Below, piece by piece: positions 1 through 7,537 of a DNA stretch of 64,000 bases (position 1 is the stretch's first letter; each line of letters starts with the position of its first letter). A program made the position numbers and the translations under genes. The notes below the pieces were generated by a model, which was given only the letters and a program-made list of their open reading frames with translations, ran no database searches and had not been told where the DNA came from. This DNA comes from an alpha proteobacterium SCGC AAA536-G10 (GTDB lineage Bacteria > Pseudomonadota > Alphaproteobacteria > Puniceispirillales > Marisalimonadaceae). Where the stretch lies: positions 25,294 to 89,293 of the forward strand of contig ARQU01000005.1 of NCBI GenBank assembly GCA_000384615.1, in the 5' to 3' direction.

Positions 1-1345
1 CATGCATTACTGTCGTATGATCTTTACCTCCAAAGGCTTTACCTATCTCAGGATAAGAGAAACTAGTCAAGACTTTACAAATGTACATGGCAATTTGCCT
101 AGGTCTAGCAATATTTATTGATCGTCTTGAGGAAGTCATATCGGATAATTTTAAATTAAAATATAATGAGGCTTGTTCTTGAATAAGGTTAATAGATATA
201 TTTTTTTCATTAACTGACAAAATATCAGATAATAAATTTTCAGAGTTCTCTATACTTATCTCTTTACCTGAAAGTTCATGATTAGCCCAAATTCGATTTA
301 AAGCACCTTCTAATTCTCTAATATTACTTACAATTTTTTGTGCTAAAAATTGAAGGACATTAATTGGTATATTCAGCCCTAATAAATCAACTTTTTTTCT
401 AAGTATATCTAATCTTAATTCATAATTAGTTGGAAGAAAATCAACAACTAGTCCTCCTCCTAATCTTGATTTTAACTTCTCATCTAAATCAAGTAGTTCA
501 ACCGGTGATTTGTTAGATGAAATTATAATTTGTTTTCCCACATGTATTAAATTATCAAAAATATAAAAGAATTCTTCCTGAGTTGACCCTTTACCACCAA
601 TAAATTGGATGTCATCAATTATTAAGACATCAATAGATTTAAATTGATCTTTAAACTTTATAGTATCTTTTTGTCTAATAGCCTTAATAAACTGATACAT
701 AAAGCGTTCTGCAGACATTAACAAAATTTTAATGTTTGGATTTTTTTTCTTTAGGTCTATTGCAATTGCATTTAATAAGTGGGTTTTTCCCATCCCAACA
801 TTACCATAAATGTAAAGAGGATTATAAATGAAAGCACTTACATCACATACCCTTTTAGAAGCTGCATAAGGCATCTGATTAGAGGAGCCAACTACAAAAT
901 TATCAAAAGTTAGTCTTGTATTAATTTTATTAGATATGCTGTCTACGAATGAAAGATCAGTTTTAAGACTTTCAGCCTTAATGTCATATATTTTTTCAAT
1001 TTTAGAAGTCTTTAATGTTTCAACTTTATCTTTTGTGTGAATAATAACTTTTATTAGACCGTCAAAATATTTTGATGCTTGAAAAAAAATTATTTCATAA
1101 TATTGAGTTTCAGCTCTATTTGAAATTAATTGAGAATTTGTCATTAAATAAAGTATTTTATTCTCATATTTAATAAAATTAAGTGGCTCTATCCAAGCTT
1201 TCCAAATAATCTCCTTCAGATTCAATGAAATGACTTGTTTTGTTTTTTCCCAATTGTTATTTTGAGAAAAATGAGCTTCAATTATGTCTCCACCTTGTTC
1301 AATTTTTATTTTTTCATTATCTGAATACGATTGAATTTTGTTCAT
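1..1345 (-). CDS. dnaA: Chromosomal replication initiator DnaA (3' end outside window)
   Basis: DnaA is the AAA+ initiator that binds DnaA boxes and melts the origin. I translated it from the minus strand. It starts at ATG 1345 and runs off the left edge after about 448 codons. Walker A (GNVGMGKT) is at residues 181-188 and Walker B (DVLIIDDIQF) ends near 245. The helix-turn-helix domain IV is present with PRQIAMYICK and the DnaA signature GGKDHTTVMH at the very edge, so only a few tens of C-terminal codons are missing. It lies upstream (in the minus-strand sense) of nothing else in the window and downstream of rpsT, the usual alphaproteobacterial neighbour. Identification is certain from the motifs. 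Confidence 0.98.
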   Translation of the reverse strand, partial: MNKIQSYSDNEKIKIEQGGDIIEAHFSQNNNWEKTKQVISLNLKEIIWKAWIEPLNFIKYENKILYLMTNSQLISNRAETQYYEIIFFQASKYFDGLIKVIIHTKDKVETLKTSKIEKIYDIKAESLKTDLSFVDSISNKINTRLTFDNFVVGSSNQMPYAASKRVCDVSAFIYNPLYIYGNVGMGKTHLLNAIAIDLKKKNPNIKILLMSAERFMYQFIKAIRQKDTIKFKDQFKSIDVLIIDDIQFIGGKGSTQEEFFYIFDNLIHVGKQIIISSNKSPVELLDLDEKLKSRLGGGLVVDFLPTNYELRLDILRKKVDLLGLNIPINVLQFLAQKIVSNIRELEGALNRIWANHELSGKEISIENSENLLSDILSVNEKNISINLIQEQASLYFNLKLSDMTSSRRSINIARPRQIAMYICKVLTSFSYPEIGKAFGGKDHTTVMH

Positions 1346-1348
1346 TTA

Positions 1349-1364
1349 TATAGACGCTTCTATA
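1349..1364. repeat. Inverted repeat next to the dnaA start codon
   Basis: TATAGA-CGCT-TCTATA: two perfect 6-bp arms around a 4-nt centre, ending 3 nt upstream of the dnaA ATG on the minus strand. In the mRNA it would place a small hairpin over the ribosome binding region; as DNA it could be a protein site. Arms this short could be chance. Confidence 0.4.
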
Positions 1365-1526
1365 AGTTAATTTTGTAATTAAATTGAAAATTATTATTTT
1401 AAAATCTAACTAGCTTTAGGATTTTATATAGCTAATTGTTATTCGCAATAAGTGTAATGTGTAATAAATAAAAAAAAATTATTGATTTTTCTTATTTATC
1501 AAAAAACTCAACTAAAACAATGTATT

Positions 1527-1563
1527 AAAAATATTAAATATTATTTAACCGTTTAATATTTTT
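1527..1563. repeat. 12-bp-arm inverted repeat upstream of dnaA
   Basis: AAAAATATTAAA at 1527-1538 and its exact reverse complement TTTAATATTTTT at 1552-1563 are separated by 13 nt. It sits about 180-220 bp upstream of the dnaA start. All-A/T arms are common in this base composition, but a perfect 12-bp match is longer than the background hairpins nearby. Confidence 0.5.
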
Positions 1564-1695
1564 GAATAATTTTTAACTTTTTTACTTGTTTTATTAAGTT
1601 TGTTTTCTAACAATTTAGGATATTACGTTGAATTTGCTATGATTCTTAAAAATATTTTTTTTGTAAATAATAAAAAAAATTTACTTTTTATTATC

Positions 1696-1722
1696 AGTAA
1701 ATATCGAATATTTACTTTTTTT
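1696..1722 (+). terminator. Terminator-like hairpin on the plus strand upstream of dnaA
   Basis: AGTAAATAT-CGA-ATATTTACT forms a perfect 9-bp stem with a 3-nt loop and is followed on the plus strand by seven T. That is the layout of an intrinsic terminator, though the stem is A/T-rich and weak. No plus-strand gene is visible upstream in the window, so it is either a regulatory repeat or the end of a short untranslated transcript. A second, looser GTAAAT/ATTTAC pair lies just before it (1663-1684). Confidence 0.35.
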
Positions 1723-1780
1723 ATATTGTATTAAATTTTTTGATTGGCACGAATCGTTAATTTCACTATTTTTAATCATT

Positions 1781-1804
1781 AAAAAAAGAGGTCTTAGACC
1801 TCTT
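1781..1804 (-). terminator. Intrinsic terminator of rpsT
   Basis: AAGAGGTC (1786-1793), a 3-nt loop and GACCTCTT (1797-1804) form a perfect 8-bp stem. Read on the minus strand it is followed by a run of seven T. It lies 24 bp past the rpsT stop codon, so it should end the rpsT transcript before dnaA. Confidence 0.88.
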
Positions 1805-1828
1805 GGTATTTTTAAATTAAGTTTTAAT

Positions 1829-2092
1829 TTAAGCTATCTTTTTAATTCTTGCTGTTAATCTAGATAATTTTCTAGAAATAGTATTTTTTTTGAAAACGCC
1901 TTTTGTAACAGATCTGTGCATCTCTGACTGTGCTTCAATAAAAGCAACTTGAGCTAATTTTCTATCATCGTTTTGAATTGCTAACTCAACTTTTTTTATA
2001 AAAGACCTAACTCTATTTTTTCTAACTTTATTAACGACTTCCATTCTGGAATTACGTCTTATTCTTTTTTTAGCCGAAGCATGATTAGCCAT
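1829..2092 (-). CDS. rpsT: 30S ribosomal protein S20
   Basis: S20 is a small basic protein of the 30S subunit that binds 16S rRNA early in assembly. The 87-residue product has the family start MANHASAKKRIRRN, the long basic helices and the usual length (about 86-90). The ATG is preceded by AGGAT at a good distance. It stands alone between mutM and dnaA, with its own terminator and a possible promoter upstream. The dnaA-rpsT adjacency is conserved in alphaproteobacteria. Confidence 0.97.
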   Translation of the reverse strand: MANHASAKKRIRRNSRMEVVNKVRKNRVRSFIKKVELAIQNDDRKLAQVAFIEAQSEMHRSVTKGVFKKNTISRKLSRLTARIKKIA

Positions 2093-2122
2093 TGTTATAT
2101 CCTGATGATAATTTATAATATT

Positions 2123-2151
2123 GAATTAATTTTTTCTTATTCAAATGTCAA
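2123..2151 (-). promoter_or_regulatory. Candidate sigma-70-type promoter of rpsT
   Basis: A perfect TTGACA hexamer lies on the minus strand at 2151-2146. A 17-bp spacer places TAATTC (2128-2123) at the -10 position, which is a weak match. A better TATTAT lies further downstream but at too long a spacing. The call rests on the -35 element and on the position 30-60 bp before rpsT. Confidence 0.4.
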
Positions 2152-2184
2152 GTTAAATAAGATATATTATTTGATTTTGGACTC

Positions 2185-3018
2185 TTAGATTTGACAATTA
2201 TTACAAAAAAAAGTTGAACGATTACTTATAGTAGTTACTGTAATTAATTGATTGCATTTATTACAAGATTTGTTTTTCCTGCCATAAACTTGAAGTTTTT
2301 GAAAAAAATAACCAAGTCTTCCGTTTGGTTGTAAATGATTTTGGAGAGTTGTTCCTCCAACTTTAATTGATTTTTGTAAAATCTGTCTTGTAGCGCAAAT
2401 AATAGATCTAATTTCTTCTGTTTTTAAGGTTTTTACACTTCTGTTTGGATTTATTTTTGCTTTAAACAATATCTCACTAGCATAAATATTTCCTATACCT
2501 GCAATTATACCCTGATCCATAAGAGTGTCTTTAATACATTTTATTTTTTTCTTAAAAATCGTTTCTAAGTAATCAACATTCAATTCTTTTTTAAAAGGCT
2601 CAACACCTAACTTTTTTAACAAGAAGTGTTGAGCAATTTCTTTTTTATGAAACAAATCAATATAGCCGAATCTTCTTGGATCATTGTAAGTAATAGTATT
2701 CATTTTCTCGTTATTTGATTTTATTGTAATTCTTATATGATCATGTTTTAGAAGAGTTTCATAGGTTTCGCTAACTTTAATTTGTCCACTCATGCCTAAA
2801 TGAATAAGAAAAATATTATCATTTATAGTAGGTATTAATATATATTTTCCTCTTCTAAAAGGTTGTTTAAAAGTGTCGTTTTCCATATCTTTTTTCAAAG
2901 ACTTTTTAATTTTCCACCTTAAGTCATTTCTGAATATTTCTGTTTTTACAATCTTGGCGTTATTTACAACTTTAGACAAAGCCAAACATACTGTTTCTAC
3001 TTCAGGTAATTCTGGCAT
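2185..3018 (-). CDS. mutM: Formamidopyrimidine-DNA glycosylase (Fpg)
   Basis: This base-excision repair enzyme removes 8-oxoguanine and formamidopyrimidines and nicks the DNA by beta,delta-elimination. The product has 277 residues, usual for the family. The N-terminus MPELPEVE supplies the catalytic Pro2 and Glu3; the conserved Lys is K58 in FRRGKYIL. The C-terminal zinc finger is intact, with a CxxC at about 253-256 and a second CxxC at the very end. It is divergent from ubiE across a 78-bp spacer that must hold both promoters. The neighbours rpsT and ubiE match the conserved alphaproteobacterial order. Confidence 0.97.
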   Translation of the reverse strand: MPELPEVETVCLALSKVVNNAKIVKTEIFRNDLRWKIKKSLKKDMENDTFKQPFRRGKYILIPTINDNIFLIHLGMSGQIKVSETYETLLKHDHIRITIKSNNEKMNTITYNDPRRFGYIDLFHKKEIAQHFLLKKLGVEPFKKELNVDYLETIFKKKIKCIKDTLMDQGIIAGIGNIYASEILFKAKINPNRSVKTLKTEEIRSIICATRQILQKSIKVGGTTLQNHLQPNGRLGYFFQKLQVYGRKNKSCNKCNQLITVTTISNRSTFFCNNCQI

Positions 3019-3096
3019 CTTTTAAACCTTTTTTGTATATCTTTAAATAAATTAAAAAAGTATATTCAAGCTTAGTCTATAGTAATTGGAATTATT

Positions 3097-3837
3097 ATGT
3101 TAAATAAAGATAAAAAAGAAATCGATTTTGGATACAAAACAATAAAAAGATCTGAAAAGCAGAAATTAGTTAATAGTGTATTTGATTCAGTTGCAAATAA
3201 ATATGATTATATGAATGATCTAACTAGTTTTGGTATACATAGGCTTTGGAAAAATGACCTAATTAACTGGCTAGCACCTCAAAATAATCAAAATCTAGCT
3301 GATATTGCTGGAGGAACTGGTGATATAGCTAAGAAATTTTTGGAGGCTGGTGGTGGTAATGCTCACGTATATGATATAAATCAAAAAATGTTAAACATAG
3401 GCGAAATGAAGAATGGTAATACAAAAAAAATAAAATGGACTATTGCGAGCGCTGAAAATATTCCTGCGCCTGAGTCTTCTTATGAAAGAGCAACCATGGG
3501 ATTTGGTCTAAGGAATATAACTGATAGGATTAAGTCTTTAAGAGAGGTTTATCGTATATTAAAGCCTGGGGGTCGATTTATTTGTCTAGAATTTAGTCAT
3601 GTAGAAAATGATGCAATTAGAAAATTGTATGATAATTGGTCATTTAATTTTATGCCATTAATAGGAAAACAAATTACGGGTAATAAAGATGCATATACTT
3701 ATTTAGTTGAGTCTATAAGACAGTTTCCCACCCAACCCGAATTAGCTCAAATGTTTTCTGAGGTTGGATTTTCTAGGGTTAAATTCAGAAACCTCTCAAA
3801 TGGTATAGTTGCACTTCATTCTGGGTGGAAGATTTAA
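3097..3837 (+). CDS. ubiE: Demethylmenaquinone/2-methoxy-6-polyprenyl-benzoquinol C-methyltransferase
   Basis: UbiE is the SAM-dependent C-methyltransferase of ubiquinone (and menaquinone) synthesis. The 246-residue product has the family N-terminus with FDSVANKYDYMNDLTSFG, the SAM-binding motif DIAGGTGDIA at 69-78 and the ubiE signature region GFGLRNITD. It starts at an ATG behind a weak GGA. The stop codon touches the ubiB start with no spacer, so the two are translated as a unit. Ubiquinone rather than menaquinone use is inferred from the ubiB neighbour and the alphaproteobacterial setting. Confidence 0.96.
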   Translation: MLNKDKKEIDFGYKTIKRSEKQKLVNSVFDSVANKYDYMNDLTSFGIHRLWKNDLINWLAPQNNQNLADIAGGTGDIAKKFLEAGGGNAHVYDINQKMLNIGEMKNGNTKKIKWTIASAENIPAPESSYERATMGFGLRNITDRIKSLREVYRILKPGGRFICLEFSHVENDAIRKLYDNWSFNFMPLIGKQITGNKDAYTYLVESIRQFPTQPELAQMFSEVGFSRVKFRNLSNGIVALHSGWKI

Positions 3838-5286
3838 ATGCAAATAAGACAAAGGTTAGAGTATCCAATCTGGAAAATACCATACTTTTGTATAGCAGGT
3901 CTTTTTGTGTTTATTAAATTAGTTAAAGCGGGTGCTTTGACCCTTTTGATTAATAAAAATTTTTTTAATAAAAGGATAAACTTAACTTTAAAACTATTTA
4001 ATTTACTTTTTCATAAACAGAAAAAAGAAGAAGTTGGGAAAAAACTTTTAAGGTGTTTAATTGATTTAGGTCCAGGATACATTAAGTTTGGGCAAGCTTT
4101 ATCAACACGACCCGACCTGGTTGATAAAAAAACATGCGAATATTTAAAAAAATTACAAGATGATATCAATCCCTTTTCGAGTTCTATTGCAAAAAAAATA
4201 ATCGAGTCAGAAACTCAAAATTTAGTTGAAAATATTTTTTCCTCTTTTGATGAAAAACCAATTGCAAATGCATCCGTTGCTCAGGTACATACCGCTATTC
4301 TAAAAAGTGGTGAAACAGTCGCTATTAAACTTCTTAAACCAAATATCAAAAAAAAGTTATTTAACGACTTTATCTTTTTTTACTGGATATCAAAATGTCT
4401 TGAGATTGCTATCCCTAGTATCAAGAGATTCAAACTCTCTAAAAACGTTGAGGTATTGTCTGAAGTTTCATTAAACGAACTTGACTTAACATTAGAAGCA
4501 TCTGCTGCAGAAGAACTTTCTGAAAACTTCAAAGATAGTCCAAATTACAAGATACCTAAAATTTTCTGGGAACTTACTAGTAAAAACATGCTCGTTCTTG
4601 AGTATATAAAAGGAATTCGAATTGATGATATAAATGCTCTAAAAAAGGCGAATCACAATATAAAAAAAATAACAGAAATTGGCATTGAAGTTTTTTTTCT
4701 TCAAGTATTTCGTGATGGTTTTTTTCACGGCGATATGCATCCAGGTAATATTTTAATTAATCCCAAAGGTGTTCTTGTTCCAATTGATTTTGGTATTATG
4801 GGAAGATTGTCAAACAAAGACCGTCAATTTTTGGCTTTATTACTTACATATCTTCTTAATAAAAATTATAAGAAAGTTGTAGAAATCCATTCAGAAGCGA
4901 ATATGCTTGGAACAGATATTTCTCATGATCATCTTGCACAAGCTATAAGAGCAATTTGTTCACCCATCTTGAACAAGCCTATTGGAGAAGTTTCTTTAGC
5001 TAAATTATTAGGGCAGATATTGGGTTTATCCAAAGAATTTAATATTGAAGTACAGCCTCAATTTACTTTACTACAGAAGACTATGTTAATGGCAGAAGGT
5101 ACAACAAGACAAATTAATCCTGACATTAATATGTGGGATTTATCTGCCCCTCTTATTGACAAATGGATAAATGATACTCATGACCCTTTTAAAATTCTTG
5201 AGGAATGGTTTCATAAAAATAAGTTGGTTTTATTAAAAATACCTGAAATTATTAATAAATTTGATAAAATTTTATCAAAAAAATGA
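3838..5286 (+). CDS. ubiB: Ubiquinone biosynthesis ATPase/kinase-like protein UbiB
   Basis: UbiB is a membrane-associated atypical kinase-like ATPase (ADCK/Abc1 family) needed for ubiquinone synthesis. In the 482 residues I see the KxGQ motif (KFGQ, 83-86), the alanine-containing loop ASVAQV (145-150), the invariant Lys164 in VAIKLLKP, HGDMHPGN (297-304) and the metal-binding DFG (317-319). The C-terminal transmembrane helices typical of proteobacterial UbiB are not obvious here: the tail is amphipathic and ends shortly after residue 470. It begins on the base after the ubiE stop. Its last codons lie inside a 20-bp palindrome described separately. Confidence 0.95.
   Translation: MQIRQRLEYPIWKIPYFCIAGLFVFIKLVKAGALTLLINKNFFNKRINLTLKLFNLLFHKQKKEEVGKKLLRCLIDLGPGYIKFGQALSTRPDLVDKKTCEYLKKLQDDINPFSSSIAKKIIESETQNLVENIFSSFDEKPIANASVAQVHTAILKSGETVAIKLLKPNIKKKLFNDFIFFYWISKCLEIAIPSIKRFKLSKNVEVLSEVSLNELDLTLEASAAEELSENFKDSPNYKIPKIFWELTSKNMLVLEYIKGIRIDDINALKKANHNIKKITEIGIEVFFLQVFRDGFFHGDMHPGNILINPKGVLVPIDFGIMGRLSNKDRQFLALLLTYLLNKNYKKVVEIHSEANMLGTDISHDHLAQAIRAICSPILNKPIGEVSLAKLLGQILGLSKEFNIEVQPQFTLLQKTMLMAEGTTRQINPDINMWDLSAPLIDKWINDTHDPFKILEEWFHKNKLVLLKIPEIINKFDKILSKK
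5260..5279. repeat. Perfect 20-bp palindrome I before coaBC
   Basis: TTTGATAAAATTTTATCAAA is a perfect palindrome. It encodes the last residues of UbiB, before the stop codon. It is immediately followed, with no intervening base, by a second perfect 20-bp palindrome. Confidence 0.8.
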
Positions 5287-5299
5287 AAATTTTCATTTT
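5280..5299. repeat. Perfect 20-bp palindrome II before coaBC
   Basis: AAAATGAAAATTTTCATTTT is a perfect palindrome spanning the ubiB stop codon. As RNA it could be a weak hairpin that terminates ubiE-ubiB transcription, although there is no clean U tract after it. As DNA it has the same AAAA/TTTT core as palindrome I and as the inverted repeat next to the coaBC start. Confidence 0.75.
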
Positions 5300-5323
5300 A
5301 TTGTTAATAAATTTGATATAAAA

Positions 5324-5340
5324 TCCTAAAACTTTTAGGA
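5324..5340. promoter_or_regulatory. 17-bp inverted repeat over the coaBC ribosome binding site
   Basis: TCCTAAAA-C-TTTTAGGA has perfect 8-bp arms around one base and ends 9 nt before the coaBC ATG. The AGGA of the right arm is the only Shine-Dalgarno candidate, so a hairpin here would hide it, and a protein bound to the DNA would cover the promoter-proximal region. Because CoaBC itself carries a DNA-binding type domain, this is a candidate autoregulatory operator. That role is inference. Confidence 0.55.
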
Positions 5341-5349
5341 ATTTGTCTA

Positions 5350-6780
5350 ATGAATAATATCTCACATCTCATTTCTCTACTTGGTGGAACAGGGTCAGTA
5401 GCAGAAAAACTAAAAATTAAACCTTCTGCAGTTTCAAATTGGAGAAAGCTCAATAAGATTCCAAAAAACAAAATAAGTGCCATATTGTCCATAAGCTCTC
5501 AACTTAAGATCAATGCCGAAGATTATTTACCAAGAAAAAATTTAAATAATTTTAATGTTAAAATACTTTTAATTATTTGTGGAGGTATAGCGTCATATAA
5601 ATCTCTTGAAATAATTAGATTAATGAAAAAAACAAACATTGATCTTGAAGTTGTAATTACTAAATCAGCTCAGCAATTCATTACTCCTTTATTAGTAACA
5701 AGCTTGATTGAAAAAAAATGTTACACTGACTTATTTTCTGTTGAAAATGAGTCAAAGATGAACCACATTATGCTTGCCAGAAAGCCGGATTTTATTTTAG
5801 TTGCTCCTGCTACTGCAAACATAATGGCAAAACTCGCTAATGGAATTGCAGATGATCTTGCAAGTACAATTTTACTTGCATCATTCTCTCAAATAATTTT
5901 AGCTCCATCGATGAACCCTGTTATGTGGAGTAATTTAGCAACACAAGAAAATTATCAAAAACTTTTAGGAAGAGGTATTGAATTTATAGAACCTGATGTT
6001 GGAGAAATGGCTTGTGGAGAAAGTGGAACGGGTAGGTTCCCAGAACCTAAAATAATTTTTGAGAAAATAGTTTCAAATATCAATAAAAGAAAAAATACAA
6101 CTGACCAATTTAAAGATGTATCAATCATAATTACAGCAGGTCCGACAATAGAAAATATCGATCCAGTTCGATTTATTAGCAACAGATCATCCGGTAAACA
6201 AGGTTTTGCAATTGCTTCTGAATTTTCTAAAAGAGGAGCAAGAGTGACTCTAATTTCTGGTCCAGTAAATATTCCATTTCCAAAATGTGCAAATATAATT
6301 CAAGTTACAACTGCTAAAGAAATGTTTGAGGAAACAATGTCACAACTACCTGCTGACATATTAATTTGTAGTGCTGCAGTGGCCGACTGGAAATTAGTTC
6401 CAGAATCTTCTTCTAAAAAGAAAATTAATAATGAAAATAAAATAAAAAAAACAAAACAAGAGTTATTATTCAAGACCATAAAGAACCCTGACATTCTTGC
6501 AACTGTGGCCAAAAGCAATCTAAGGCCTAGTATTGTTGTTGGATTTTCTGCTGAAACTAATAACGTCATCAAAAACGCAAAATCAAAATTGGTTTCTAAA
6601 GAAATTGATCTAATAGTAGCTAATGATGTAGGAGAAAATAAGGTTTTTGGAGACGATTTTAACAAAGTGTTTATTATTGATGAAAATAATTGTGAGGAAT
6701 GGTCTGAACAAAGCAAAAAATCAGTGGCCTCTAATCTAGCTGACAGAATAAATAAGATTTTTATTAATAGTTATATTTGA
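5350..6780 (+). CDS. coaBC: CoaBC (phosphopantothenoylcysteine synthase/decarboxylase) with N-terminal HTH domain
   Basis: CoaBC makes 4'-phosphopantetheine from phosphopantothenate and cysteine in coenzyme A synthesis. The enzyme part is complete: His139, PATANI (153-158), APSMNPVMW (185-193) and the cysteine lid ACGESGTGR (Cys222) belong to the FMN decarboxylase; ISNRSSGKQG (276-285) and AAVADW (342-347) belong to the CTP-dependent ligase. Normal CoaBC begins near residue 70 here (KILLIICGG). The first 62 residues are extra and read as a Cro/YdaS-like helix-turn-helix: GGTGSVAEKLKI, then KPSAVSNWRKLNKIP. No in-frame start lies between the two parts, so this is one fused protein of 476 residues. 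The domain call is by eye; the CoaBC call is certain. Confidence 0.95.
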   Translation: MNNISHLISLLGGTGSVAEKLKIKPSAVSNWRKLNKIPKNKISAILSISSQLKINAEDYLPRKNLNNFNVKILLIICGGIASYKSLEIIRLMKKTNIDLEVVITKSAQQFITPLLVTSLIEKKCYTDLFSVENESKMNHIMLARKPDFILVAPATANIMAKLANGIADDLASTILLASFSQIILAPSMNPVMWSNLATQENYQKLLGRGIEFIEPDVGEMACGESGTGRFPEPKIIFEKIVSNINKRKNTTDQFKDVSIIITAGPTIENIDPVRFISNRSSGKQGFAIASEFSKRGARVTLISGPVNIPFPKCANIIQVTTAKEMFEETMSQLPADILICSAAVADWKLVPESSSKKKINNENKIKKTKQELLFKTIKNPDILATVAKSNLRPSIVVGFSAETNNVIKNAKSKLVSKEIDLIVANDVGENKVFGDDFNKVFIIDENNCEEWSEQSKKSVASNLADRINKIFINSYI

Positions 6781-6787
6781 GATATGT

Positions 6788-7537
6788 ATGCTTAGTGAAG
6801 ATGATTTAATTAGATATGCAAGACAGGTAATTATTCCAAACTTTAATGAAGAGGGTCAAGAAAAATTACTTGGAACCAAGTGTTTAATAATTGGTGCTGG
6901 AGGTTTAGGTTGTCCTGTAGCTTTATATGCTTCTGCAGCAGGTTTTGGATATATAGAAATTTATGACGATGACAATATTGACCTTACGAATCTTAATAGA
7001 CAAATTGCTCATAAAAATAACACGATTGGTTATAATAAAGCTGAAAACCTTGTAAAAGAATGCCTAAAAATCAATCCTAACATTATTATAAAATCAAACA
7101 AAAAAAAGTTTGATAGATCTTGTGATATTAGTAATTTTGACTTAATTTTTGATTGTTCCGACAATCCTGAAGCAAAATATACAATCAATTTTTTATCGCA
7201 TTTAAGTAAAAAAACTCTAATATCAGGTTCTGCTGTTCAAATGGAAGGGCAAATGGCGGTTTGGAAGAGTGGATTAAATAAAGATTATCCTTGTTATGAA
7301 TGTATTTTTCCAAAAACAATAGAAATAGCTCCTATTACAAATTGTAGAGAAGCCGGAATAATTGGGCCAATAACAGGTTTAATTGGCAGTATGCAGGTTA
7401 ATGAAGGAATAAAGGAAATGGCTTTAGAAAATTATGATTCAAGAGCTGGATATTTATTCTTGTATGATGGATTAGCACAAAGTTTAGATAAAATTAAACT
7501 AACTAAGAACAAAAAATGTCCGGTATGCTCTAGATGA
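6788..7537 (+). CDS. ThiF/MoeB-family E1-like adenylyltransferase
   Basis: Proteins of this family adenylate the C-terminal glycine of a ubiquitin-like sulfur carrier (MoaD or ThiS) for molybdopterin or thiamine synthesis. In 249 residues I see the nucleotide-binding GAGGLG (36-41), the NRQ motif (70-72), two zinc CxxC pairs (Cys169/172 and Cys244/247) and the conserved cysteine Cys186 in TNCREAG. There is no rhodanese domain, as in E. coli MoeB and ThiF. No moaD or thiS lies nearby, so the partner cannot be decided. It follows coaBC by 7 bp and shares an ATGA overlap with the next gene, pointing to one operon. Confidence 0.9.
   Translation: MLSEDDLIRYARQVIIPNFNEEGQEKLLGTKCLIIGAGGLGCPVALYASAAGFGYIEIYDDDNIDLTNLNRQIAHKNNTIGYNKAENLVKECLKINPNIIIKSNKKKFDRSCDISNFDLIFDCSDNPEAKYTINFLSHLSKKTLISGSAVQMEGQMAVWKSGLNKDYPCYECIFPKTIEIAPITNCREAGIIGPITGLIGSMQVNEGIKEMALENYDSRAGYLFLYDGLAQSLDKIKLTKNKKCPVCSR

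Larger units (their letters stand above)
1346..1828. other. 480-bp intergenic region upstream of dnaA
   Basis: This is the longest gene-free stretch in the window. It holds no convincing ORF, tRNA or DnaA box (no TTATCCACA-like 9-mer found). It contains the rpsT terminator at its right end, several A/T-rich inverted repeats listed separately, and two GANTC sites (1641-1645 and 1751-1755) that could be CcrM methylation sites if this organism has CcrM. It presumably carries the dnaA promoter, but I cannot point to a convincing -35/-10 pair in such A/T-rich sequence. Confidence 0.7.
5252..5318. repeat. 15-bp direct repeat flanking the ubiB stop
   Basis: TTAATAAATTTGATA occurs at 5252-5266, inside the last codons of ubiB, and again at 5304-5318, in the spacer before coaBC, with 52 bp between copies. 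The two copies bracket the pair of palindromes. An exact 15-mer repeated this closely is unlikely by chance even in A/T-rich DNA. Confidence 0.75.

Noticed and set aside
1641-1755. GANTC sites upstream of dnaA as CcrM-controlled elements
   Set aside because: Two 5-bp sites in 480 bp are not above expectation and I cannot tell whether the organism has CcrM; mentioned only in the intergenic entry.
6300-6716. A 138-codon open frame antisense to coaBC
   Set aside because: It lies wholly opposite a conserved gene, is Ser/Leu/Phe-rich without domain motifs and has no ribosome binding site; it is a frame shadow.
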